From Fodinibius salicampi (lineage in GTDB: Bacteria > Bacteroidota > Rhodothermia > Balneolales > Balneolaceae), in contig NZ_BAABRS010000001.1 of assembly GCF_039545095.1 (NCBI RefSeq), positions 682,001 through 746,000 on the forward strand: a stretch of 64,000 nt of DNA. Direction: 5' to 3'. Each line of letters starts with the position of its first letter. Positions within the stretch are counted from its first letter, which is position 1. Below the pieces are notes generated by a model. It did not search any database and was not told the origin of the DNA. It saw nothing but the letters and a program-made list of their open reading frames with translations. A program made the translations under genes and the position numbers. Below are positions 17,140 to 25,540 of this stretch, piece after piece.

Positions 17140-17395
17140 TGGGGGAGTGCCTAATTCAACAGCCGATTCATTTACTCCCTTTAGAAAAACTGATTTACAT
17201 ATGGATATGATACAGATCAGAAGTGACGACAATAAACTATCTACTTTGTATCTGGATTCAGAAACTGGTGAATTAATTTATGGAGGCTCTTCTTCAACTA
17301 TACCAGTTTCAAAAAATCAAAATGTCGGAGCCACTATCACATTTCGCGATGATGAGTATCAATCTATGTCAATTCAAACCATTATAATTGAGTAG
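17135..17395 (+). pseudogene. 3' fragment of a second beta-propeller lipoprotein gene
   Basis: About 86 codons closely matching the C-terminus of the protein encoded at 3678-4832. Shared blocks include GGVPNSTAD, STLYLDSETGELI, GGSSS.IPVSK, QNVGATIT and DDEYxSMSIQT; most residues are identical. There is no start codon or signal, and the match ends abruptly at about 17135-17141 in the sequence GGGGGAGTGCC. It is a remnant of a paralogous gene, not a gene of its own. DNA identity continues for a short way past both stops, into the attC-like elements. Confidence 0.88.
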
Positions 17396-17441
17396 AATAG
17401 TATGACTCCTACAAATTGATTCAGATCTGGCTTGATTTTTT

Positions 17442-17578
17442 GGGTAAAGCGGGATGGCATTTAAGCGGCGCAGGGATTATTCTTTCGTAAAAGGCTACAC
17501 ATTTCGACAAATATTGGCAAGAAGCCAAACTAAAGCCGCGTCTGCGTCCGACTTGAAATGCCTAACCTATAATTATAC
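17442..17578 (+). repeat. attC-like imperfect hairpin, copy 3
   Basis: The arms GGCATTTAAGCGGCGCAG (17456-17473) and the complement of 17542-17562 pair over about 18 bases with single unpaired extra bases (C, T, A) on the right arm only. Bulged, extrahelical bases on one arm are a hallmark of folded integron attC sites. Outer ends are degenerate: GGTAAAG on the left and ATTATAC on the right, against GTATAAC/GTTATAC in the other copies. Inside is a hairpin TTGGC-AAGAA-GCCAA (17515-17529). It lies 47 bp after the stop of the beta-propeller fragment, the same spacing as copy 2. The interval 17396-17789 has no gene. Confidence 0.5.
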
Positions 17579-17789
17579 AAACAAGCCAATGTCATAATGA
17601 TATTATCGTGCAAAGACATAGTTTGCTAAAAATACCGTTCAAACACAAAAAACGTATTATGCTGGGATATTATCATGCATAGCGCCCCTTTTTTGTTCAT
17701 ATAACAGATTGACATAATATTTTTTGTAAGGATTGGTCTCTTTTTAGGTCTTACTTAAGAAAACAGACTTAAAATTAACAGGAGGGAAG

Positions 17790-18128
17790 ATGGCAAAATC
17801 AGTATTGCTTAATAAAATGCGTACCGAAATCAGGAGACAAAATTACAGTTATCGTACGGAACAGGCCTATACGAAATGGATTGTTCGGTTTGTGAGATAT
17901 CACCAGCTTAAACATCCGCTTTCGATGGGGGAGGAGGAAGTGGAGACTTATTTGAATTATCTTGCAAATGAACGAAAGGTCTCGGCTGCTACGCAAAACG
18001 AGGCGTTGTCTGCAATACTGTTTCTTTATGAAAAGGTATTAAAACGTCCACTGGGAGAAGGAATGGAATTCCGAAACATTTTAAATTCCCAAAAAGGTCT
18101 TGGAATTTTTAATCAAGGAGCTAAATAA
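17790..18128 (+). pseudogene. Integron-integrase-like tyrosine recombinase, N-terminal domain only
   Basis: 112 codons. Strong ribosome site (AGGAGGGAAG directly before ATG 17790). Residues 7-90 closely follow the SAM-like core-binding domain of integron integrases: YSYRTEQAYTKWIVRFVRYH, LSMGEEEVETYLNYLANER, then KVSAATQNEALSAILFLYEK. After PLGEGMEF the match ends, and the reading stops at TAA 18126. The catalytic domain with Arg, His-x-x-Arg and Tyr, about 200 residues, is absent, so it cannot recombine DNA alone. It lies 210 bp to the right of the third attC-like element, which makes a decayed integron likely. A stand-alone DNA-binding product is the alternative. Confidence 0.75.
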
Positions 18129-18141
18129 CTAGGGGATAAGG

Positions 18142-18885
18142 TTATTTTCGCTTGTCTCTTACATAAATGGCGGCTGCATGTCCGTGGCCGGTGGACCGCT
18201 CTTCTATCTGAAACAGCTTGACGGCTTCTACCAGCTCACCGAGCTTGCGGTAGCCGTAGTTTCGGGGATCGAATTCCGGGGATTGCTTGGCAATATAGCT
18301 GCCAACTTGTCCTAGGTGAGCCCAGCCGCTCTCATCAGAGGAAGCCTCAATGGCATTCCGGATTAGTTTTACGAGCTTGGTATCCTGTTTAAGTTCCCGG
18401 GATGACATCCGGTCAATGGAGGTGCTTTCATCTTTTTCGTCTTCACTTCTGAGGACTTCCGTATAAACAAATTTGTCGCAGGCGGCCACAAAAGGATCAG
18501 GTGTTTTCTTTTCCCCAAAGCCATAAACCGTCAATCCCGATTCCCGGATGCGGGCTGCCAGCTTGGTAAAGTCACTGTCGCTGGTAACCAGGCAAAAACC
18601 GTCAAATTCTTCGGTGTAAAGTAAATCCATGGCATCAATAATCATGGCGCTATCCGTGGCATTCTTACCGGTGGTATAGCCAAACTGCTGGATAGGCTGG
18701 ATAGAATACTGGAGGAGATGTTCCTTCCAGCCCCGGAGTCGGTTCGAGGTCCAGTCGCCGTAAATACGTTTTACACTGGCGGTTCCAAACTTGGCAATTT
18801 CAGCCAGCATCCCCTCAACAATGGAAGGTTGAGCATTATCGGCATCAATAAGGACGGCCAGCTTGTTATTCGGTTCTGTATCCAT
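18142..18885 (-). CDS. NYN-domain ribonuclease-like protein with C-terminal LOTUS/OST-HTH domain
   Basis: 247 residues. The N-terminal PIN-like NYN domain shows its acidic residues: LAVLIDADNAQ (about residue 10-20), NATDSAMIIDAMD (about 77-89) and LVTSDSDFTKLA (about 101-112). The C-terminal 75 residues (LVKLIRNAIEA, then GWAHLGQVGSYIAKQSPEF and YGYRKLGELVEAV) fit a LOTUS/OST-HTH RNA-binding domain. Known: such NYN-LOTUS proteins (LabA-like group) are thought to cut or bind RNA. Substrate unknown. The gene is convergent with the integrase fragment and divergent from pstS. Confidence 0.9.
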   Translation of the reverse strand: MDTEPNNKLAVLIDADNAQPSIVEGMLAEIAKFGTASVKRIYGDWTSNRLRGWKEHLLQYSIQPIQQFGYTTGKNATDSAMIIDAMDLLYTEEFDGFCLVTSDSDFTKLAARIRESGLTVYGFGEKKTPDPFVAACDKFVYTEVLRSEDEKDESTSIDRMSSRELKQDTKLVKLIRNAIEASSDESGWAHLGQVGSYIAKQSPEFDPRNYGYRKLGELVEAVKLFQIEERSTGHGHAAAIYVRDKRK

Positions 18886-19114
18886 CTATGTATAAAAATT
18901 TAGGCACTAAGTGGTAGTATTGGTGTTAAGGTACAGTAAAAGCGTCGGATTCCCATATCTTATTCCAGGGCCCGCATAGTACCCGGATTTGTTAGGTGGA
19001 GTCAGACTTCCTGCAAAACTGAAATAGAATAATTGCTAAATGAATATTTTAACTATTTAAATAGCATATACTTATATAGTATATGTAGATTTATTATAGA
19101 TCCATATTAAAAAT

Positions 19115-19131
19115 TTAACATTAGCTTAACA
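19115..19131 (+). promoter_or_regulatory. Pho-box-like direct repeat upstream of pstS
   Basis: TTAACA (19115-19120), five bases, TTAACA (19126-19131): two identical hexamers with an 11-bp period, the known spacing of PhoB/PhoP half-sites. It lies 82 bp before the pstS start in the 327-bp divergent interval 18886-19212, the only gene-free space upstream of the pst operon. Recognition by a PhoB-type regulator is inferred; no phoB is in the window. Confidence 0.6.
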
Positions 19132-19212
19132 ATACTTTGCTTTCAAAAACTTACCTTAGCTTTCTCAAATTTTAAGGACAGCACACATATAAAGTCTAAA
19201 CATCCTATAATA

Positions 19213-20172
19213 ATGAAAAAAATATATACAGCGTTATTTTTGGTTGGAGCTCTCTTCATTACTTCCTGTGGATCCGGAGGTTCTGATGATCAGATGTCCG
19301 GTGAGATTAAAATTGACGGATCCAGTACGGTATTTCCCATTTCGGAAGCAGTAGCGGAGGAATTCCGATCTGAAGCTCCTCGCTTGCGCGTTACGGTTGG
19401 GGTATCCGGAACAGGCGGAGGCTTTCAGAAATTCTTGCGGGGTGATACTGATATTAATAATGCCTCTCGAGAAATTAGTCCGGGCGAAATAGAAACGGCC
19501 GAAGAGAATGGAGTGGATTATGTACAGCTGTCAGTAGCTTATGACGGACTTTCAGTTGTGGTTCATCCAGAGAATGACTGGGTTGATCTTTTCACGGTAG
19601 AAGAATTGAAAACGATCTGGGAACCGGAAGCACAGGGAGAAATTACACACTGGAGCGATGTGCGCGAAGAATGGCCAAATGAAGAACTGCATCTTTTTGG
19701 TCCGGGTGTTGCTTCAGGTACCTATGATTACTTTACAGAAGCAATTGTAGGCGAAAGTGGAGCCAGCCGGGGCGACTTTACTGCCAGTGAGGATGACAAC
19801 GTGCTGGTGCAGGGTGTAAGTACCGATCAACATGCATTGGGATTCTTTGGGATGGCCTATTACGAAGAGAACAGCGAAGACCTTAAACTGGTAGGCGTGG
19901 AAAACGATGAGGGAGAAGTCGTCAAGCCCACTATGGAAACCGTTTCAAACGGGACCTATAATCCGCTCTCACGTCCGCTGTTTATTTATGTAAACAAACA
20001 AGCTGCTCAAAAGAAAAGCGTCCAGCAGTTTGTAAATTTCTATCTGGATAATGCGGGTGAATTAGCCAGACAAATTGGTTACATTCCCATGCCGGATTCT
20101 CTTTATGAGAAACAAAAGGAAAAATTTGAAGCTTTTACAGCCTCAGATTCGGCCTCTGTAAATAATCAATAA
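19213..20172 (+). CDS. pstS: Phosphate ABC transporter substrate-binding lipoprotein PstS
   Basis: 319 residues. Lipoprotein signal ending in FITSCGSG (Cys19), so it is anchored at the membrane facing the periplasm. The phosphate-binding fold of the PstS family is clear: [18 protein letters not shown] (about residue 36-53, with the phosphate-contacting SST), [20 protein letters not shown] and [12 protein letters not shown]. It captures phosphate for the PstCAB channel encoded next. Gap to pstC is 46 bp. A Pho-box-like repeat lies upstream. Confidence 0.96.
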   Translation: MKKIYTALFLVGALFITSCGSGGSDDQMSGEIKIDGSSTVFPISEAVAEEFRSEAPRLRVTVGVSGTGGGFQKFLRGDTDINNASREISPGEIETAEENGVDYVQLSVAYDGLSVVVHPENDWVDLFTVEELKTIWEPEAQGEITHWSDVREEWPNEELHLFGPGVASGTYDYFTEAIVGESGASRGDFTASEDDNVLVQGVSTDQHALGFFGMAYYEENSEDLKLVGVENDEGEVVKPTMETVSNGTYNPLSRPLFIYVNKQAAQKKSVQQFVNFYLDNAGELARQIGYIPMPDSLYEKQKEKFEAFTASDSASVNNQ

Positions 20173-20218
20173 TAAAGGGGAAAATAACTTCCCGACTGAT
20201 ACTCCGAATGCTTTGTCT

Positions 20219-21094
20219 ATGAAGGTGAAGGAAAAGATTATTGAAAAAGCACTGGCAGTCTGTGCTTTAATCACGATACTTACTACGGTCGGTATTATTT
20301 TGATTCTGGCCATTGAGGCATTCAGCTTTTTCAAGGAAGTATCCATTATTGAGTTTTTTACCGCTACCGAGTGGACACCGCTCTTCACACAAAAGAGTTA
20401 TGGTATTTTACCACTGCTAAGCGGAACATTCCTGACGGCAACCATCGCAATTTTGGTTGCCCTGCCGATGGGACTTACCATTGCGATTTATCTGAATGAA
20501 TATGCGACCAAGAAGTTTCGGAAAATTCTGAAACCCTTACTGGAGATTTTGGCCGTGGTGCCGACCGTGGTGTACGGGTTCTTCGCTCTCATGATTGTAA
20601 CTCCTTTTCTAAAAACATTTATCCCTGAGTTATCCGGCTTTAATGCACTTTCTCCGGGGATTGTGATGGGGATTATGATCATTCCTTTTGTTTCATCTCT
20701 CAGTGAAGATGCCCTCAGCTCGGTCCCGAATTCTCTTAGGCAGGCCTCTTTTGGAATGGGTTCTACAAAATTTCAAACGGCATTTCGGGTGATGGTTCCG
20801 GCGGCTTCATCCGGTATCATCGTATCAGCTATTTTAGCGGTTTCCCGTGCCATTGGTGAAACCATGATTGTAGCCATTGCAGCGGGCCATCAGCCACGCT
20901 TTACCTTAGATCCAACGGTGCCTATTGAAACGATTACCGCCTACATTGTACAGATTAGTATGGGAGATGTGCCGCACGGTTCAACGGCCTATCAGACCAT
21001 ATTTGCAGCTGGAATTACTCTTTTTGTGTTTACTTTTATCTTAAACAACATTAGCTACTGGATTAAAGACCGATATCAGGAGCATTATGAATAA
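20219..21094 (+). CDS. pstC: Phosphate ABC transporter permease PstC
   Basis: 291 residues from ATG 20219 (a TTG two codons upstream is possible). About six membrane segments. The inner-membrane permease motif typical of the PstC family is visible: AVSRAIGETMIVAIAAG (about residue 219-235), with LSEDALSSVPNSLRQASFGMG before it, the EAA-like loop that contacts PstB. The last 8 bases overlap the start of pstA, so the two are translationally coupled. Confidence 0.96.
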   Translation: MKVKEKIIEKALAVCALITILTTVGIILILAIEAFSFFKEVSIIEFFTATEWTPLFTQKSYGILPLLSGTFLTATIAILVALPMGLTIAIYLNEYATKKFRKILKPLLEILAVVPTVVYGFFALMIVTPFLKTFIPELSGFNALSPGIVMGIMIIPFVSSLSEDALSSVPNSLRQASFGMGSTKFQTAFRVMVPAASSGIIVSAILAVSRAIGETMIVAIAAGHQPRFTLDPTVPIETITAYIVQISMGDVPHGSTAYQTIFAAGITLFVFTFILNNISYWIKDRYQEHYE

Positions 21095-21938
21095 TAAGGG
21101 CAGTACAAGAGATAAAATTTTTCGTTCCATAGGACTGACGGCCACTATTTCCTGCCTGCTTGTGTTGGCGATCTTTCTTGGATTTATATTATATATGGGA
21201 CTGAGCCGGCTAAGCTGGGATTTTATGATGAGTCTGCCTTCCCGTTTTGCGGATCAATCGGGGATTTATACCGCTTGGATCGGTACCCTCTGGGTACTGG
21301 TATTGACCACCCTTATTTCCTTTCCACTTGGGGTTGGCGCCGGCATTTATCTTGAGGAATACGGAAAGAAAACCCGGCTAAACAAGCTATTGGAAATTAA
21401 CATTGCAAATTTGGCCGGAGTCCCATCCATTATTTACGGTTTACTTGGTCTGCAGGTTTTTGTGCGGATGATGCAGATGGGGAGCAGTATTCTCGCAGGT
21501 GCTCTTACGTTGGCACTGTTAATTCTGCCTATTATAATTGTAGCTACACGTGAGGCCGTTAGTGCTGTTCCAAGTTCTATCAGGGAAGCTTCATTGGCTA
21601 TGGGAGCATCCAAATGGCAGACTATTTGGAAACAAGTTTTACCAGCTTCTTTCGGGGGTATTCTCACAGGTGTTATTTTGGCCCTTTCCCGGGCCGTGGG
21701 AGAGACAGCCCCGCTTATTGTGGTAGGCGCATTGGCCTACGTTCCCTTTGCTCCACGGGGACCGTTAGATGAATTTACAGTACTGCCTATACAGATTTTT
21801 AACTGGGTATCGCGTCCCCAGCACGAATTCGCAATAAATGCTGCAGCGGCTATTATTGTGTTACTATTAATTACTTTTATAATGAATGGTATCGCCGTCT
21901 ATTTACGCAATCGCTGGCAAAGCAAGATGGACTGGTAA
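21087..21938 (+). CDS. pstA: Phosphate ABC transporter permease PstA
   Basis: 283 residues, second permease subunit. Six membrane segments; the EAA-type loop reads AVSAVPSSIREASLAMGASK, followed by ALSRAVGETAPLIVVGA, diagnostic for PstA. Overlaps pstC by 8 bp (ATG 21087 inside the end of pstC) and is followed after 42 bp by pstB. Confidence 0.96.
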   Translation: MNNKGSTRDKIFRSIGLTATISCLLVLAIFLGFILYMGLSRLSWDFMMSLPSRFADQSGIYTAWIGTLWVLVLTTLISFPLGVGAGIYLEEYGKKTRLNKLLEINIANLAGVPSIIYGLLGLQVFVRMMQMGSSILAGALTLALLILPIIIVATREAVSAVPSSIREASLAMGASKWQTIWKQVLPASFGGILTGVILALSRAVGETAPLIVVGALAYVPFAPRGPLDEFTVLPIQIFNWVSRPQHEFAINAAAAIIVLLLITFIMNGIAVYLRNRWQSKMDW

Positions 21939-21980
21939 TAGTAATTGTATATAATTTTGATGATAAGATATTTTTAAACT

Positions 21981-22814
21981 ATGGATGAAGTTAGCTCAAA
22001 ACCGTCAGGGCCTAAGGCTTCAAAGCAGAAAACAAAGCCTAAAGTTACAGATGGAACAAAAGACTATAAGCTGCGGGCCAAAAATATTGATGTCTTCTAT
22101 GGCGATTTTCAGGCTGTTTATGATATCTCATTAGATATTCTTGAGCAGTCGATTACTGCTTTTATTGGTCCGTCGGGTTGCGGTAAATCTACTTTTCTTC
22201 GCTTATTCAATCGCATGAATGATTATATTGACGGTTTTAAGATGAATGGGAGTATTCTGCTGGAGGGACAAGATATTTATGAACCCTCCGTCAAAGTAGA
22301 GGAGCTTCGGAAGAAAATCGGCATGGTATTCCAGAAGCCAAATCCTTTTCCAAAATCAATTTTTGAAAATGTGGCGTACGGATTGCGCATCCAGGGCATA
22401 AAGGATAAAGAATTTATTGAGCAGCGTGTAATTGAATCCCTGAAGCAGGCCACGCTCTTTGATGAAGTGAAAGATAATCTCGAAAAACAGGCACTATCTC
22501 TTTCCGGGGGACAGCAACAGCGCCTTTGTATTGCTCGTACGCTGGCGGTAAAACCCTCCGTGCTGCTCATGGATGAACCCACTTCTGCGCTTGATCCTAT
22601 ATCAACCGCAAAAATTGAGGAGCTTATTTTCGAGCTCAAAAAGAAATATACCATAGCTATTGTAACCCATAATATGCAGCAGGCAGGACGTATTAGTGAT
22701 AATACCGCTTTCCTTTATATGGGAAAGCTCATTGAGTATGGAGATACACAAAAAATATTTACGAATCCGGAAAAAGATCGCACACAAAATTATATAACCG
22801 GTCGTTTTGGATAA
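21981..22814 (+). CDS. pstB: Phosphate ABC transporter ATPase PstB
   Basis: 277 residues. Walker [10 protein letters not shown] (about residue 59-67), Q-loop [13 protein letters not shown] signature LSGGQQQR, Walker [12 protein letters not shown] and the switch His in VTHNMQQ are all intact. A polar N-terminal extension of about 30 residues ([15 protein letters not shown]) precedes the domain and is longer than in E. coli. It powers uptake through PstCA. Confidence 0.97.
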   Translation: MDEVSSKPSGPKASKQKTKPKVTDGTKDYKLRAKNIDVFYGDFQAVYDISLDILEQSITAFIGPSGCGKSTFLRLFNRMNDYIDGFKMNGSILLEGQDIYEPSVKVEELRKKIGMVFQKPNPFPKSIFENVAYGLRIQGIKDKEFIEQRVIESLKQATLFDEVKDNLEKQALSLSGGQQQRLCIARTLAVKPSVLLMDEPTSALDPISTAKIEELIFELKKKYTIAIVTHNMQQAGRISDNTAFLYMGKLIEYGDTQKIFTNPEKDRTQNYITGRFG

Positions 22815-22848
22815 TATTTCCAAATTTATAAACGAAGAGGTTTGATTT

Positions 22849-23559
22849 ATGTCAAATTTAGATAATGAAATTAAGTTACTGAAAGACAATATCTTAGAGC
22901 TGATGTTCATGGTTAAGAATCAGCTGGAAAAAGGTCAGCGGGCACTGGACAGTTTTGATGAAGAGCTGGCTGAAGAAATTACCATCAATGAAAAAAGGGT
23001 AGATAGCCTGGAGCTCACAATCGACCGGGATTGCGAAAACCTACTAGCCCTGTATAATCCCGTTGCTGTAGATCTTCGGTTTGTGATGGCTTCCTTTAAA
23101 ATAAACTCTGACCTGGAGCGTATTGGAGATCATGCTAACAGTATCGCCAAATATATACTGGATTTCGGTGAGGCGATGGATGAGGAATCCATCAAAAAAA
23201 TGCAGTTAGATAAGATGTATAAAACCTCACTCCGCATGATGAGTAATATATTTAATGCCTTTATCACCGAGGATACAGATTTAGCCCGCAAGGTCTTTAA
23301 ACTGGATAAAACGCTCAACCAGATTAACAGGGAGGCTTCTTCGATAACGACCGAACTAATTAGTGCAGATGTAGAACATACCCAAAACTATCTTTACCTG
23401 TTTTCGATTATCCGGAAACTGGAGCGGGTTGGTGACCTCACGAAAAATATTGCAGAAGAACTCATTTTTTATATCGAAGCGAAAGTCCTTAAGCATCAGA
23501 AAATGAAGTCGAAGAATGGGAATGGGACTAATGATGAGAATGGAAATGAAGAAAAATAG
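22849..23559 (+). CDS. phoU: Phosphate signalling protein PhoU
   Basis: 236 residues, two PhoU three-helix repeats: about residues 10-95 and 115-200. The repeat signature E/D-x-x-x-D occurs as RFVMASFKINSDLERIGDHA and LFSIIRKLERVGDLTKNIAE. PhoU links the transporter to the phosphate sensor kinase and prevents phosphate overload. Ribosome site GAAGAGG at 22834-22840. Final gene of the conserved pst block, before the porin. The extra C-terminal tail is Asn/Lys-rich (KNGNGTNDENGNEEK). Confidence 0.95.
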   Translation: MSNLDNEIKLLKDNILELMFMVKNQLEKGQRALDSFDEELAEEITINEKRVDSLELTIDRDCENLLALYNPVAVDLRFVMASFKINSDLERIGDHANSIAKYILDFGEAMDEESIKKMQLDKMYKTSLRMMSNIFNAFITEDTDLARKVFKLDKTLNQINREASSITTELISADVEHTQNYLYLFSIIRKLERVGDLTKNIAEELIFYIEAKVLKHQKMKSKNGNGTNDENGNEEK

Positions 23560-23677
23560 GCTCATTCTCTGCCGGATAGTTTAAAAATATATTTGATCCG
23601 ATACCGCTTGCGGATTGGTTTGTAAAAGCGGAATAAAAATAGATCAGTACACTTTCATACAAATTAAAATATCATTT

Positions 23678-24721
23678 ATGAAACGCGCGGTATATCTCTG
23701 TATCACTGTTTTCCTATTATTGGCTAGTAATGTATATGGACAGCTTTCAGTCGGCGAAAATGGCACTCTTAAAGGTTTAGCATATACCGATTACTATTGG
23801 TTTGCACAGAGCCATAATGATAGTTACGAGGGGAAAAATGGATTTTGGTTCCGTAGAATTTACCTGACCTACGAACATGATTTGGGGAATTCATTTTCCA
23901 GCAGAGTACGGCTGGAGATGAGTAATCCGGGTGACTTATCGAGTGGAAGTAAAATGAGTACTGTAGTAAAAGATGCCTACCTGAAATGGTCGAATGAACA
24001 GCACCAGATACTGGCCGGTATTTCGGGGTCTCCAACTTTTGGACTAACTGAAGATGTTTGGGGATATCGTGCTGTTGAAAAAGCTCCTCAGGATCTGTTC
24101 AGTTTTGGAAGCTCCCGTGATTTTGGGATCGCCTTTAAAGGGGCATTGGGCAGTGAGGAAAAATGGAACTACCATTTCTTCCTGGGCAATGGGAATAGTA
24201 ATGGCACCGAGATGAATAAGGGTAAAAAAATTATGGGCGCCCTGGGTTACTATATCACTGAGAACTGGGTTGTACAGGGATATTTTGACTATAATTCTAC
24301 CGGTGATGAACCGGGTGCGCGGGACCATTATACCCTGCAGGGCTTTACCGGCTATGAATCTGAGGAACTAAATGTTGGCTTTCTGTATGCCCGTCAGCAC
24401 CTTGAGGCACTACTAGGAACTGGTCCTACTGAATTGGATCTTGTTTCTGTATTTGCCAATGCAAAGATAAATGATAAGCTTCATGGTTTTATCCGGGCTG
24501 ATCACCTGCTTGATCCCTATGCCGGGGGACCAACCACCAGTTATCTGCCAATGAGCGACCAGGGGAAGCCGCTTTTTTTAGTAGGAGGGGTGGACATCAG
24601 CCTGGCAGAGCAGGTACATTTAATGCCTAATATCGAGTCCGTTCTGTATAGGGTAGATGAGCAGGGAAATAGTCCGGATGCTGATATTGTGCCTCGTTTA
24701 ACGCTCTTCTATTCTTTTTAA
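23678..24721 (+). CDS. Outer-membrane porin, probably phosphate-related (OprO/P-like)
   Basis: 347 residues from ATG 23678, chosen because a signal peptide (VYLCITVFLLLASNVYGQ) follows directly; in-frame sequence further upstream has none. The mature protein alternates polar and hydrophobic residues in beta strands (WFRRIYLTYEHDLGNSFSSR, YHFFLGNGNSNG, NWVVQGYFDYN) and ends in the C-terminal aromatic LTLFYSF expected for BAM-assembled barrels. The location, 118 bp after phoU and co-directional, suggests phosphate or polyphosphate uptake across the outer membrane, as for OprO/OprP. The specificity is inferred from context. Confidence 0.8.
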   Translation: MKRAVYLCITVFLLLASNVYGQLSVGENGTLKGLAYTDYYWFAQSHNDSYEGKNGFWFRRIYLTYEHDLGNSFSSRVRLEMSNPGDLSSGSKMSTVVKDAYLKWSNEQHQILAGISGSPTFGLTEDVWGYRAVEKAPQDLFSFGSSRDFGIAFKGALGSEEKWNYHFFLGNGNSNGTEMNKGKKIMGALGYYITENWVVQGYFDYNSTGDEPGARDHYTLQGFTGYESEELNVGFLYARQHLEALLGTGPTELDLVSVFANAKINDKLHGFIRADHLLDPYAGGPTTSYLPMSDQGKPLFLVGGVDISLAEQVHLMPNIESVLYRVDEQGNSPDADIVPRLTLFYSF

Positions 24722-24743
24722 GTGCAACACTGGCTATAACTTT

Positions 24744-25271
24744 TTACCAATATTTTTGTAAAAAGGCATAGAGGGCTACCCCAACCGTAACCGATACGTT
24801 CAGGGAGTGTTTATGGCCATATTGCGGGATTTCCACAAAATCATCTATGTAAGGGAGTAATTCTTCATCGATTCCCGTTACCTCATTTCCAAATACCAGG
24901 CAAATTTTCTGTTTCTCAGGCAGGGGATAGTCGGGAAGCAGAATACTTCCTGTCATCTGTTCAAGCGCTATGAGGCAATAATCTTCTTTTTTTAATTCTT
25001 TAATCGTTTGGACAGGGTTTTCCGATGATTGCCACTCGATATGCTTTTCGGCCCCTATAGCTGTTTTACTGATTTCAGGACGCGGTGGAGTAGGAGTATA
25101 TCCTGAGAGCAATAATTGGTGAATACCAAAAGCATCAGCACTTCGAAAGGCCGCACCCACATTATGCATGCTGCGGACATTATGGAGCAGTATTTTTACA
25201 TCACCCAGCTTACCCGGTGTTGTACGCTCCAGATTTTGGTGTAGAATTTCTTTTGTGCTCAGTTTTTCCAT
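24744..25271 (-). CDS. TrmH/SpoU-family RNA 2'-O-methyltransferase
   Basis: 175 residues from ATG 25271 (MEKLSTKEILHQNLER); a longer in-frame extension to 25466 has no domain character. The three SPOUT motifs are present: NVGAAFRSADAFG (motif 1, about residue 39-51), LVFGNEVTGI (motif 2) and IPQYGHKHSLNVSVTVGVAL (motif 3), which form the knotted S-adenosylmethionine site. Members methylate ribose in tRNA or rRNA; which nucleotide is not decidable from sequence. Convergent with the porin, 22 bp apart. Confidence 0.9.
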   Translation of the reverse strand: MEKLSTKEILHQNLERTTPGKLGDVKILLHNVRSMHNVGAAFRSADAFGIHQLLLSGYTPTPPRPEISKTAIGAEKHIEWQSSENPVQTIKELKKEDYCLIALEQMTGSILLPDYPLPEKQKICLVFGNEVTGIDEELLPYIDDFVEIPQYGHKHSLNVSVTVGVALYAFLQKYW

Positions 25272-25403
25272 CTTTATTGCAAGTTTAGCATAGTTTTTAA
25301 AATAAGAAGGCAAAAGATATAAACTCCTCGCAGATAATAATAATGAACACCTGTACGGACGGTTATTATGATTGAGGCTGGTGCAAAAGTAAGCTTTTAA
25401 ATT

Positions 25404-25417
25404 ATTTCTTAAGAAAT
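25404..25417. promoter_or_regulatory. Perfect 14-bp palindrome between divergent genes
   Basis: ATTTCTTAAGAAAT lies between the divergent methyltransferase and chemoreceptor genes. Its length and symmetry would suit a dimeric repressor, but no matching regulator is evident and AT-rich palindromes arise by chance. Confidence 0.25.
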
Positions 25418-25540
25418 TCTTAATACCTCCGATAACACTGCTAGAGATGAGTAGAAGTAATAACAATTCGGGGTCTCTGCAGTATTCTTTATCCCTACAC
25501 CTAGATTCAAGATACCATCAGAAATTAAAATGTCTCTTAT

